A program made the position numbers and the translations under genes. A stretch of DNA of 64,000 nt from NCBI GenBank assembly GCA_025642075.2, contig JAODUO010000111.1, positions 142,501-206,500 of the forward strand. Direction: 5' to 3'. Source of the DNA: Ridgeia piscesae. Its lineage: Eukaryota; Annelida; Polychaeta; Sabellida; Siboglinidae. Of the stretch, positions 21,088-35,659 are shown piece by piece. Within the stretch, counting starts at the first letter, position 1, and every line of letters starts with the position of its first letter. The notes under the pieces were generated by a model, which had not been told where the DNA came from, searched no databases, and saw only the letters and a list, made by a program, of their open reading frames with translations.

Positions 21088-23352
21088 TTGCGAACAAATG
21101 TTTGGTGAACAAATGTACTCTCTCATGCTTTATACAAAACTCACATGTTCAAAAACAGCCAATATATATACTGTATATATGTACAAATATAAGAAACATC
21201 AGTCGTTCGTCCTGAAATCAATCATAACACAATGCTCATCCAGTCTCCAAAAACAACATACCCGGTACTCCTAGTTATATTATTCTGAAATCGACCAAAA
21301 ATTTTCACTTTTAAAGTACTTTCCTTTGAAAGAGGTAGCGTAGTTCTATGCACCGACTTATTTTAAAATATTCAATTGACAAAATATTTTTTTTTTAATT
21401 AGCACATGGTCTCATGGTTTTTGGACTGGAGATGGATAGATATATACTTGGTGACATAAACAATATTCACTCCCAGAGATCACAAAGAAATTAGATCATT
21501 TGATCACAACACACTCAGTGTCGGTGTGTCTAAAACAAACAATGTGTTGTAGTAATTTAACGTGCATAAAACAATGTTAATCGTTTTTATAAAACTCCTA
21601 AGTACACCAGGGCACTGCAGAATGTCACATGACACCTACAGAAAAAACAGGAACGGTCTGAGTGAAGCCATTGACAGGTGCTGCCACCAGTATTACTGTA
21701 AAACATAAGTAAGTTGGTTAGTGTTTCATTTTGCAATTTAAGTTGATTTCCCTCGTAAAGAATCAACTGTTAACAACATTTGCCGCGTGGATGACTGTGA
21801 TAGGTTTTCAGTGGTTTTGCAAGCGACAGTATCACAGTGTTGCTGGCGATCTGATCTGCTCAACATCGCTGCGTGGATACGACTGATTCTGTGTGGGCTA
21901 GTGAACTCCTATATTGTAGTGCCACACTTGTGTCACACTAAGAACTAACTGTAAGAACGCGTGTTAAAACCATCGAGTAACCTCGCAAACATACTGGCCT
22001 TTGGTGGAGCAGGACATGTATTTATACATCACGATCCTGCCCGTGGATAGGTTTGTTGACAAAGCAGTGGCAGCCACACACCCCCGAGACAAACTATATA
22101 CACTGTACACGTCGAGAAAATAGACTGCTGCCATGGGTTAACAGTGTCAGTGAGTGGCACTTAATATCAACTGTTGCAACGGCCTTCAAATGACACACAT
22201 CTCAGTAGATTACAGTAACTTCAAATGAGTTCCCCAGGAAATCGTGAACCACCATTTTTAATCGGTGCATGACCACAATATCTGTTAATCATTCCGTGTT
22301 GTTGCCTGTCAACCTGATGACAAAATGTCACTGTCACGCCAGTTCTGTGGGGCGTGACGAGTACGCCTGGTTAACATGTAACATCTTGTAAAATTTGACA
22401 TCATCTAATAATAAGTGAAACTAAAACAACGGCAATACTCGAATAATTCACTGAGGATGATCTGCTCAGCAGACTCAGCGAGACGATGTCAACATGACAA
22501 AGACTACGCCATCGGACAGGACAAACAGTTCTTGACGACTGAAAACAAACTCAACCAGAACGAATCACCTGATGAAACGGCCGCCTGGCCCCTCGCAACA
22601 ATGTCAAATGACAGTTCCGTTGCGAGAAACATCATTAATGTACTACTCCATTAAGAACAAGTGCAGTTAAGAACACGTCCGTCTCCGAGGTGCAGTTTAA
22701 GTACAATTTAGTGTTACGTCCGCTATGTAATAAAATAGAAACTGTGTTTCCTCCGCCGTTGTTCGGCAACGACTAATTTGTGGTCCCGTGTTCTGTTAAT
22801 GGCTGCAGAAGCTGCCAACTATCACCGCTGCCGTGTGACGGGCTTTGGCAATGTTCTCGCCTGTTGATAAACAAACAGTCCTGTGAGGTTTCAACAAACG
22901 AGCTCAAATTATATATACATTTACCCGTCTAACAAATCGCTGTCGGGCGATATGCTACAACATGCGCTGCTCCCTGTCTTGTGATGGCTGCCGCTCCGCA
23001 TGGGAAACTGGCATAATGGCTTCATCTCGCGCCGTAATCTCGTCACGTGATCTCACGGATGTGCGACAACTCTTGTGCGATCACTACAATATTGTGACAA
23101 ATCGGTAAAGGTTCGACTCGCGCTCGATCCACTGCATGGATTTCATTTAACGCGACACTGGCGGGCGATGACACCCCATGTGACCTTTGACCTTGAGGTC
23201 AGCACTGTGGCACCGTTAGTCTATGGATGGCACTTCTCATGATATACACACACTTATGTACAAACACCGTCGGACTTTATCGCGACACTCGTGCACGTGT
23301 GACACTCGTGCTTCAGTTCTGTAGCCACTCACATGGTGGCAGCACCATAGTC
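21088..23352 (-). other. Presumed long 3' UTR of the E74/ELF gene
   Basis: Follows the ETS stop codon with no splice signals or coding frame that I can support. GC content rises towards the stop. Convergent with SUPT7L. Confidence 0.4.
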
Positions 23353-23497
23353 TCAGCCTGTTGGCGTCGCTTTGTGCGTCACAGATGACGTGGGGTGCCC
23401 ACAATCTATTTCGATGATGTTCTGTGGAATCTCGGCAAACTGGTACACAAGTCTTTGGCCGTCGACCTTGTTCAGAATGCCTCGGGCGTAGTAATAT
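23353..23497 (-). CDS. Eip74EF: E74/ELF ETS-domain exon 2 and C-terminus
   Basis: A + TAT TAC TAC completes Arg-Tyr-Tyr-Tyr; [20 protein letters not shown] then [13 protein letters not shown] and stop TGA at 23353-23355. The C-terminal tail after the ETS domain is short (about 23 residues). Confidence 0.95.
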
Positions 23498-26484
23498 CTG
23501 AAAGCAGAAACATCTCCGTTATAGCACACCAAACCTAATCAATGTGTCACACATGCAAACACGACACTTCTTTATGGACACATTTGTGATAGTTCAAAAT
23601 AAATGCTAACTTTATGACACACAAGCATTCACATTAAAGTGGAATCTGTTGTAGACTTCGCGACAACTTGTGGATCAGACTCCTACGGTCACTGACTGGT
23701 TGGCCCCATCTGCTTATGAAGTTATCCAATGGAAGGGCAAATGTAACGTGCTCTATCGCAGTGTGCTATCGGCATGATGAAGTGTGATAACAACCTGGGA
23801 GATTTATCAGAAGACCAGCCTTCAATGGGTGTACGGTCTCCAACCTGGTCTGATTTCTAAAGGCAACGACCAGTTCTTTCACAGACGCTGCACGTGGCCG
23901 GGTGTTTGGGACGTGAACAACACCACAGCGGTGGGTGTGTTCGCGGGGCCATACCCAGGACATTAGTCATGCTCCAACGCACAAACGACCATCACCTACA
24001 CAAAACGTTAATGTGGCCAGCCAAAGATGTATTGGCCGCGCTGGGCGCCGATGAAAAGGCGACCTCTACTGGCCGTGACACACATTGTGCCCGGCAAAGA
24101 TTTATGGCCATGTGACGGCCACTTACAGTGCCCGAGATGAAAGGACAAATTTATGTGTGTGCCCGGATAAGAGAGTGTAATACCGTGGTGACAATAACTG
24201 GTCCCGAGGGCACCAAAGGACAGTCATGTCTGGCACAAGTGACTCTCTGCCTCGGGCGACTGGACATAAATGTGTCCACCAACATGCCAACTGAGTTGTC
24301 TGGTCATAACAACTGCCTTCACTTCCCTTCAATACACCCGATACAGATTCACATTCCGGAACCGCAACTGAAACAACACGACTTTTTCAGGAACGCCACC
24401 TGCTCGTGGACTGATATGTCCAGATTGCATGTTTGCCAGAGTCTTTGTGTTGAGTGTCCAGTAATTACTTGACCACACCTACATGGGCAAATGCTGTTAT
24501 TCTTTGCACAAAATGAACACGTGCACAAACACGCTGCTGTATTGTTGTGTGCACTGTGATTATCTACATCTGTGAGGCGTAGTACTACGCAGGCCTGTAA
24601 TACTGTGTTCATAGAGTAATAATTACACAGAAACAACAGCACAGAACCAGCCCACACTAAACCACCACGGCAGCAGTCACGGCCAGACACCAACATTTGT
24701 AATTAAACAGACATCACGACTGACTTCACGTACAAATCGACTCATCTTAGGAAATGTATTAGTGTGACAAAAATGACTACGAGTATGTACACTGCAAGCA
24801 GAGCAACTGATTATGATGGGTGTGCGTGCACTTAGCACCAGTCCACCGCAGAAGTGTTGAGCCACGGCTCCTTGGTAAAAGGTGGCGGATTTACTCTCTA
24901 AAGGTCAATTTGGCACCTGGCTGCCTCATAACAAGGCAATCCACGACTTCCATGTCATCTATCCACAATGAAAGCAACTATTTATACAACGTTAATAATG
25001 CAGGCCCGGACCGATGACGCACGTCGGACGGCGCACACGTGCGCGCGTTGCGTGGATAACCTCGACGCTGCACCAACGTCACACTATTGCGTGTGTACAA
25101 ACGATGCACGTAATCCAGGGGGCTTACGGCAATGCGGTGGCCGCCAGATAATTTCCGTGTCCCTAAGTTGCTAAGCTCTATGACAGCATGCAAACAATGA
25201 CGATGTCAACTAAATCAAAGATTGGCACAGTAGTGACGCACTAGGAAGTAGGATAGTGTGTCAGGCTGTACTTGCTGCAATTTGTATGTATGTATAGAGA
25301 AGCATTGAAGGAACAGTGGAAAGACTTTAAGTGGCTCTGAAGCCAGTTGGACATTGGAGCTAATTAAGGTAATTGCCTCGTCTTCACCTCTGCTGAACTA
25401 TTCATGACAATGGTCAAGCTGAACTGGCCACCGGTCAGTGATTACCACAGTGTTCGCCAACCTTTCAGTTCTGCAGCAATTCAAACACATCATAAACGAC
25501 ACAATCCCCTGAGTCTGGCCTGAAGCCCCAAGGAGCCAAGTGGTCACTAGTAGTCATGTCTTTAAGCTTGACCTATGGCTAGCTGAAGGGCAGTGGGTAG
25601 ATGTTGGACAATACAGACAGTTCTGTGCAAGATAATGTTTCCAGCGCCTTCAGTCAAGGCAATGACCTACATGCACACTTGCGAAACTAGATCCCTGATC
25701 TCATACAAGAAGATTTCATTGAAACAAGAACATCCAAATTGCTCTATGCTCTATATTTTCTCAACTGAATACATAGGCGTAGCTAGAAAACATCCAACTT
25801 CAAACTGTTCATAACTGCTAATTTTGTTTCTGGATCGTTACCAACACATGACCTATTTATTTCATGTGAAGGTTTTTTCTCTGCATTGGTTAGGAAAATA
25901 TCTGCATCCCTTGTAAATGCCAGCACCACTCGACAGCTAGGTAGTGACATGAGACAAATACTAACCGGAGAGCCCGGCCCATCGTTTCGTAGTTCATGTC
26001 GGGTTTGTTCTTGTGAAGGCCCCAAAGCCGCGACACGGATTTTGAGTCGATGAGTTTGAAGATGCCCTGGGGTCGGTTTGTCCACTTGATAAGTCGGGGA
26101 CAGTACTCGTGATTCTGTAGAAGTTGTAGTAGGAATTCCCACAGGTAGGTGGACGTACCTGGTGACAGAGACAACGTCAATGTAGGTGAGTTGTCAACCA
26201 AACACAACATTCTCAACAACAAGTAAAGTATGGGTGTATGTGTGTACACGCTTGTGTGTGTGGGTTTTATTTATTGTAAATCGGTATTTATTTATTTATT
26301 TTATAACTCTTATCACCACCACCGTAACTAGTGTGTGAGTGGGGGGGGGGGTCGAATGTGTGGAATATGAGTTATATTACTTCCTACATAATTTCCATTT
26401 TATGTAGAGGCCACAAGAGAATAGTCTCCTTCGAGAAATTTAATAAAGTATATCTTGTACATATGCACACACAATGACACTATG

Positions 26485-26549
<65 letters not shown>

Positions 26550-29500
26550 GTGTGTTGTGTGTGTATGTGTGCATGTGCTGTGTCAATGTACACCTCTACA
26601 ACCGCAGTCATACACCCAGCGGCTTTAACCACAAGTTTCGCGACACTTCCTTGTAGCGTGGTGTAGTAGGGGGCTTCCCCTAAACACACGTAAGAACACC
26701 AAGCAGGGGCCTTCCCCCAATCGCATGCAACACGGGTGCTCACTGAAGCACAGGTAAATAGCTGTTTTATGACAGCGTCCACATATCTCACCTGCTCTCC
26801 GTCGTTTTGCAGGCATGGACAGACCATTTGGGTTCTTTGGTTTTCGCCCTAGAAAAACACGGACATAGATAAAGACTTTGGAAACTGTACAGGAATTGAT
26901 TGTTACAAATTTCCTCCCCATAGTCTGAACTGCACATACAATTAAGTATCTGTTACACAAATATGATGTACACATTGACATATATAAGCTTTCAATTTAG
27001 TTGTTGACATTTTTTTTTTCTTCAAAAAATTTAGCTACATAATCAACAATTCATGCACCACAAATCTTTAATGTTTTAATACTTTTTTTTACCATAATTT
27101 CTAGTCTGATAATTTACGATGGTCAAACAGAGTCAACCAGCATGCTATAGTGATGCTATGTTACGACAGCAAAATCTAAGTAACATAAAAAAGTGGGAAG
27201 CCTACAGAACATCGCGCACGTTTTCATTCCTACCCACAATGCACCAGGTGCCTACAAATTACTTCCATTCATGCACTTAAATTTCAGCGACCTCAAAACA
27301 CCTTAACTGCAGGCGAACACCATACACTAGCTCATTATCATCGCCGACAACCCACAATGCACCACACATGCTCACCTTTTCCGCTCTTCGGTGTTCGCGA
27401 CGGCAAACTCTCCGAGTCAGACATGCCGGACTGACTGCAGGAGTAAGTGTCCGTATCGGCGCCGCTGGGCGGACTGTGCTGCTGATAGTGCTGGATGTGC
27501 ATGGGTAGACCGTCTATGTGGTGCATGTCTGCGCCGTTCGCTGCCTCGGCCACTGTCACGGGCAGCTGGCACATAGGAACGGAGTCGCCGAGAAGGTGGG
27601 GCGGTTGGTGATGGAAGGGCGGGTGGTTTGGGTAACCGGTGAGATCTGTGGGGTTGCCAGCGGTGAGGCCTGGTGGCTTCGTGGGGCTGCTTAGCAACGG
27701 GGAATGTAGAGAGTCGGTCGCCAACGACAACGGATAAGGGCCATCTGTAAACAGAAAGCGTAGATGATACGGATTGTTGTAGGATAGTGCAAAACTCTGC
27801 TGCAGCTATTAATATGACTACTACACATCCCTCCTACCCTCCGTGAAGTGTTTACTCAAGTCTTGTAACCTTGTACAATATCATAAAGAAGGTTGGAAGA
27901 TAAGACAGATTCCAACATAGACTTAAAAACAAATGTCCCAATTGCAGGATCATCCATCCTTCTTAGAAGTCAGTCAACATATTTACAGGGCAGGGACAAA
28001 CACACTATTGACCCCTCCGTTACCCCACTATCCATAAGCAGCTGTTTTTATTATAAACTACATTCTTAGAAATATTTGGTCATGACCAACCACTGCATTG
28101 TGATCTAACAGGCTAAGCTACTTGTAATTTTCTTGCAGCACCAATGCCAACCAAACACACCCTGATAAGTGGTTTCCAGCAGATAAACTAAGACAAGCAG
28201 AAAGATCACCTGACAGCTGAGTGTGCAGCATTTGTAACATGCCACATTCTTGCAAACAACGACAGGGTAATGTCCCAACAGAGGATAAGACTCCATTAAC
28301 CTATTTTTTACATCATGACCTATTGTGACGAGATAAGAACGAATCTCATTACGTTTGCCGTTTTTCTAAAGAAATATACCCAGAGTGGCCAAAAATAGCT
28401 GCCCTCTCAGGGGCGCGGCTCATGTTAATTGAATAAAAACTCCCTTATGAGTTATCAGTATCATTTTAAGGTACCCCGCCTTGACTTATCTGCAGAGGCA
28501 TGCATGAGCGCACCACACAGGGCTGCATTGTCCACGTAAATAGAAGAAAGACTGACTTCCGCTGACGAGGGGTAAATTTATTGCCCATTTGAAAGAGAAG
28601 ACGACACACCCATATGCGCCTGGGGGCGAACCCCGAAAGGGTGCAATCGAATCCAAACTGACCAGGAATCGCTCGGACAAAGGAGAGGAAACACAAATGC
28701 GGAAACGGCGGTGGCGCCATCGAGCCTGTCACGCTTCAGCGAACGCCTTCATGTGTACAATCTCGACAGCTGATCTGCCCAGTCTGCCTGATCAACAACG
28801 TCGCAAATATGTATCAAGTCGCCGCTCGCTATCTGTCAAGTATATGTGCACGATATCTTTCACGTCGAGGCCAGCTGTGACATTGGCGATCCTATCACGA
28901 CATGATCTGGCTGCGATTATCGCCGCTCAACTGTTATTATTGCTGGATCACTCTGAACTTTGGTTATCTCAATCAAATCTTCCCATGCATCGGACTCGAC
29001 TGCCCAAGTCTGGAGCTAACACTAAGAGAGACGACAAAACCAACACGTAATAAAGGCTGAGGGAAAAACCTTAGCTTTATGTCTACAGACACGTGATGGT
29101 GGACAGAACTCTCCAGAATACTTCTGATGCATCTTAATCAGACCGACAACTATTTATAATCAATGAAGGTACACAACAGTACCTGAAATAATCTAGGAGT
29201 TTTGACAGAACTCTCCTACCAACTATGAGTGAAAACAACTTCTGTAATAAACATGTAGAGTTTACAACTGCTGCCCGTTAAATTAAACAAGTTAAAGCTT
29301 CTTCATTTTAGAAAAAAATCACTTAAGAAACTACTTATTCTCTCTTCAAAGAGGACCCTGAAAACTACACCAGAGCCCAGAAATACATGTTTAAAAAATA
29401 ACCATGTTTCCATAGCAACCGTGTTGCCATGGTAACTCACCTGGCCTCATTGCTATGTGTGCGTCATGACTGAAGTGACCTACAGGTCTCGTATGGTGGT

Positions 29501-32500
29501 TGCTCATAGCAACCGACATCTGACAAAACGTTGGCGTGACGACTGATGTTGCGGTATAGGCCCCGGCACTGCTCACTGCAACAGAAAAGACTACGATAGA
29601 ACCTAAAGGTAACCATGGAAACGCTGCACAACAACTACGGGTTTATAATCTAACATCTGCGATATTTTACTCCACCAAAAACATATTTACACCAGGGCGT
29701 TTGCATGAATGTATAAAGTTAAAAAATATAAATTGCTTTACGTATGGGTGGGTTGTGGGTCGATTACATATTGTGGAAAATTAAACCACTACAGTGGCGC
29801 CACCTCTGAAGTAGGACAGGTATTGGAATGTGTATGGATAGTGTTGTGGACATCAGAACCAGGCAGTATGGGAAACACTTTTGAAACTATGCCACGTCAG
29901 TTGAATTAACGGGCACTGTTGCTTTAGCTGAAAGTGCCCAGTCCCAGTTGAGTTATGCTTTCAACCGATACAAAATGATAGCCGCTTATGAAACATCCCC
30001 TTATGAAATATCCTAAAGAAAAACACGGAAACACAGAATACACAGTATCAGAGCGGAATCTAACATGTTTACCGAACTGCGTGTTTTTAACCCCTCCAAA
30101 AAACGTAGATACATTGTGTGCACGCAGACAGAGTTGGCTGGCCTGGATCGTTGCGTGCCAAACCGCGATTCAAGCGAATGAAAGGTTTTTTTTCTTCAGA
30201 AAGCAACCGATTCAAAAACCGGATCCACCCACCCTGATAAGCCAAATAAGCTATCAGGCAGATCAAAAACTTGCACATATTAAAATGGCACACAGAAATC
30301 TGATAGCAACAGTTTCAAAAGAGACTTGCTCTTGTAATACCCGTATTAAACTCACACCGCTTATCGAATTCGCTTACTTCACAAAACAACATAATGGTGA
30401 ACTTGTAAAAGCCTCAGGGATATCGAAACAGAGCGGGCACTATGAGGTAGAGGGTGCTAGAGGCAAGGGTGGTGTGTTTAGTCGAAAACAAAACAACACT
30501 GTACTTATCAACGTAATTTCTCAAACATATTTAGATCGTAAGATAGGGGTAGGCGGAATCAGTGCGAAATTCATACAATCATTACAATGTATATTACATT
30601 CAATGTTGTTGTGGTCATGACACCTGGCGTTCCCGTCAGGAACTACACACACCTGCATTCTGTCAACCAGAAAGTCATCGACGTTTGCCAATTTTACAAA
30701 CGTGTTTACTCTATTCTACTCGACGACCACAAAAATACTGTCCCATGTGGAAAACATTAATGAAACAACTCATGTGTTTGGCTGTCTTTTTGCCGCTGGT
30801 TGTGATGTGAAATATTACACTAGAAACAACAACAGCATTGTTCTTGTCCTCTCGAGTATTTAAGGCAAGACAGACCCACGCGTGTTTGCAAAAAGTCCCG
30901 GTGAAACCACACAATTTTTACAACGACAACTGTCACCTAAGATTACTAATCTCAACCAGTTTCCGTATTCACGCCAAGCGATCCACAACAACTGCCGACT
31001 GTTCCAAAAATAAAAATAAAAAGCCACACAGTAAAAAGTGCCTTCTTGTTCTATGGAATACTGTCTTTGTACGTCTGCTCCTGTTACTTAAGCCTATTGT
31101 CTAGACAAGTGTTGTCTCGTCGACAAAGCAGCATCAGTGTAGGCCGTAATTAAGTGTATTTTCGTTCTAAAAAAAAGAATTTTGAAGTAACGCTGCTCAT
31201 GCTCACCAGGTGTCACTCTGTATTTTGTGTCTTCGTTTGTTTCGTGATCAGAGACGGAGACACCGCTGTCGGCGGGGCTGGGTGGAAGTGAGGCTGAAGA
31301 GAAACAGAAACAAAAGCATGAATCATCAGGCAAAATAACCAGTTGAGTAGTTCAGCATTGACAGGTGCTTTCTCTGAACACAACTTCATGTGAGGTGGTT
31401 GTTTACACAAAAAAGTTTGTTGTTTAATATAATTTGTCAACAACACCACCTCAGCCTGCTCAGTGTGATTACATGTGTCACAGTAGCTCAGTGGTTCAAG
31501 AGCTGAGCTACATTTTGACTTAGTAACTTCTACTTTTCAGTGTGTAATTGATTAAGCCCTCTTGTGTGCAATTTGATTTGTTTTGGACACCCATGAGCGG
31601 GGCAGGAACACTAGATTTGATGGTGCTTATATGCTAAGTTGATTATTATCGTTACATACTTAATTTGGGAAATTTCAGTCTTTCCTGTTTTTTTGAAGGG
31701 CACTAACAGCACATGTTCTCCTATAACTAATATATAACGTTAGTGTTCTCCTATGACTAATATCTAACGTTAGTGTTCTCCTATAACTAATAGACGGGAG
31801 ATCAAAGATCACTCGAAACAGGTAAACGTATAACCTTGGTAAATGTATAAAAGGACAACTCTGAAAATAAACTGCTCTTCGTTACCTCTAGACAGAGCTG
31901 TTAGAAGTAGAACCTGTCGTAAACTTGTGGGCCTGCACAACTTGTGCTTGATTTACAACATCACTCAGGCCCTTCTGGTTTAGGGCACTGGTTACTGGGG
32001 GAGTTCATGGCACAAGTTATGCCTGGAAACGTGCAGCTTCATATGTGGTACACGTACACCAATTGTACAACCTGTGGTACACCAATTGTACAACCTGTGA
32101 TACCAACTGTACAACCTGTGGTACACCAATTGTACAACCTGTGATACCAACTGTACAACCTGTGGTACACCAATTGTACAACCTGTGGTACCAATTGTAC
32201 AACCTGTGGTACCAATTGTACAACCTGTGGTACATCAATTGTACAAGCTGGATTAAGTCTTGTGAACAAGCTGCTACTACAAAACCGTCACAAGCAAAAG
32301 ATATTAGAAATTGGAATTAAATTACAGCTTAACGTCTTCGTGATTCTCACCCAAGTAAAAGGCGGAAGTTGGCTGAGACAGGACAAGGAAATGAAACTCA
32401 GTGAATGGATAATTGTAGTCCATTCACAGATAAAACGCTACAAACTTCCTGGTTGTGTATGTAATATGCCAAGCCCCCCACCACTGCCGCTGCGCCAGCT

Positions 32501-35500
32501 ACAGACCCAGGCCAATCAATTGACAACTTCAACACAACACAAGCCATCTGCTACCACCCAGGTACTACAAAGGGATGTAGCACTGAAATAAGATTGCCTG
32601 GATCATGGAAGTTAATATGGTCTTATGAATAAAATATCACATTGTTCAACTGATGTAATAATCATCGTTTCTTGTCAGCGTTTCAACCTCAGTCTGTCTG
32701 TAATCGAGTGTTGTGAAATACTGCAGTTAGACAGGTTTTGTTACTAGAGGCAATAGCTACTGTTATCTTTTAGGCAGTTCCTCCTGAGAAATCTCTGCCA
32801 GACAGAAGACTTACATAAAGGTGTGCATTGACTGAGTGGCTGCAGGTCACTAGGACGACGTGGCCAGCAGGCAATTACTTGCGAAAACATTCTTCAAAGC
32901 CAAGCAACCAGATCAGTGATACCAATAGGCAAGCAAATTCAATAGATATCGCCGATCAATCTAGGGGCCTTACTAAATCATGCGTGGCCATGTAAAAATA
33001 ACAACTGTCGTGCTGGCGTTATGTAGTTGACCACCACGCTTCAGCAGACAATCCGAATGTCCATTGCATGCTTCTCAATGTGTGTTTGTACGATGCCGAG
33101 CAACCTGGTAAGGAAATCGACGCATCTCAAAGCCGCTTAGCAACGCAAATATCAAAACTGGCACGGAACCTTTGTGTTTGTTTGCCGTTCAATAACAGCA
33201 GTCCACGGGCCAGATTGACACAGACAATGAACCTACGTGGTCACTGCCCACAGCTACAGTTAATTTGTGTACAGCCACCCCATAATTATATAAATATCTA
33301 GATGGGCTTATTGTGACCACTGTGAAGGACACAACATGTGATACTGCTTAGGCCCAGTTGTGTGTTACACAGTGGAACTTCACAGAACAACGTGGTCTGG
33401 GCAGACGCAGTAATACAATGTCATGATGGGTCGAAACAGTCACAGGTTAACACAAGACACAAAATGAAATATATTCACCCCATAACGGTGTCAATAAACT
33501 TTAGACTTTGGGCGTCAATTGTTAGATATCCGACAGTAATTTATTTATATCTTTAGTGGGGAAACTATTTCAAAGAAACCCTTTCACCTCCGCCCTTGTT
33601 GTAACAGGCACTGGTAAATGCTCATAAATAGCACTCGTGGTAACCCTACACAATGGCAAACTGTTCACAACTTTATACCACGTGCACAATTTAACGTTTT
33701 ATTACACACGCGTCAGGTTCTCTTTTCAACACTCTCCGGTCCACTTTTTTGTGGCTACATTACATTTTAAATCAAGTTGGGTGGAGAAAACTGACAAAAC
33801 ATTACAAGTACCAAGTATGCTAGTGGGACAAATGAGAATGTCAGAATGCTCTATGAAGTGGACACTCTCAAATTTCTGATACACACAACATAAGGGGTGA
33901 CAGGGTGCAGAGTGAAGTAAAATCCTTGTCAAATACCCATGTGTGACATTCATACTTCAACAGATTACAAGTAGAATTCACTTGAGGAACCTTCCTTCTA
34001 CATAACCAAATCATGTTCCCAAATATTAGATCTTTATGCAGCGTAGTGATATTGTGGCTTACTTTATTTATTTCGGATTTTTTGAATATACACACTTCTA
34101 CACATTATGTCTAACCTAACCTAAAAGATTAAATCCAACTGTACTTATCTGCTTTAATTCCTGCTAATCTCGTTAGTCAACAGCTAAACAAGCACAAACT
34201 TTGACAAACAAAAAGGAAGTTTGACAAACAAAATGGAAGTCCTTTAGCCAAATAATAAAGGAAATTCAAAGTCACTAAAAACAGTCATGCTGCCCTATGG
34301 AAAGATTAGAAGAAGAAATATGCTATCTGTAAACCCAGTCTGGGTAAAACGATTAATTTATAAACATTTGCTAAAAAAGACAACCACTGTCAAAATGAGT
34401 AATTATAAAATATGTTACATTAAACCCAGTCCCGTAAAACAACTGAATGTTAAAAATCATCTTGACTGCAAACTGACTAAGTAACAAATCTGTAAACCCA
34501 GTCCAGGTGGAAAATAAAGTAAACACGTCATCTCGATTGACTAAATAAAATGTGGTAAACACAGTCATATTTTTTATTAAATTCATCTTCAATGATTGTA
34601 CACAGGAAGTGTTGGTCAGAAAGTGACCGCGGCCGCATGAGTACAGGCTGACTGACAACAAAATGAACAAGCCGACACAGAAACAGGAAGAAGGAAGTGT
34701 TTCACGGTTGCGGCGTATTTGGTCAAGTAGGTGCACGTAGTAGACGGCTGCGACGTGACACGTGTGAAGGGCTTTACGGTGAATCAACTACCAGCTTACA
34801 CAGTCACCTTACCTGACAACAACAGGAAATAACTCATAACTTTATTGCATGGGATTGACATTTACCAAGGATGAAGAAACTAGGAAGGGAGAAACAGGGA
34901 ATGAAGGAACCAGGCATGAAGAAAGGCAATTCAATCTGTGTCAGAAAACCTTAGACAAATGTTAATCTAAACTTGCAAATACAACTCCTAACTTGATCTC
35001 TTTGGTAGTCACAGAGTATGAAGAAACCAGGAATGAATAAACCAAGAAAGGCAATTCAATATGTGCAGAACTATTGCCACAAAAACGTAGACAAAAGATA
35101 CTCTAAACCCTGCCTATAACTTAGTAAATAACTCGCAAATATAATGACAGCAGGAACAACTATACATACATATTTTCAGTGTTATTTTCCCCACAGTGAC
35201 TATCTACACAAATTAAATTTAGACTTAATATGTGTATATACATATAGACATATTAAACCTCATCAAAAACATCCAGCTACCGACTTGGCAGGTGTATCAT
35301 TGTTGTCTTTCCCGCACTAAATTTATGTAAATAAACAACAACAGCCAATTGTTTGCTTTATTTAGTGTTTCCGGGAAACATAACCGTGACCGGAGAGGAA
35401 ATGTCTCCGCCATTGACACACTTCCGCGGTGTAATGTGCTCCACAAACACTTGACACTGCGACACTGTGTGACACGAACCTCGACATACAAAGTAATCAC

Positions 35501-35587
35501 AACGACACGGTGTGTTTGACCTTCACTGGATGGGTCAAAGGTGACACAAATTGCTGGGGTCTCTGGATGTACAAGTTAATTGACACA

Positions 35588-35659
<72 letters not shown>

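Noticed and set aside
31483..31560. tRNA gene
   Set aside because: A-box-like start and a hairpin, but no B box and no cloverleaf.
34371..34787. 138-codon minus-strand frame with hydrophobic stretches
   Set aside because: AT-rich region with direct repeats; Phe/Leu/Ile-rich content follows base composition.
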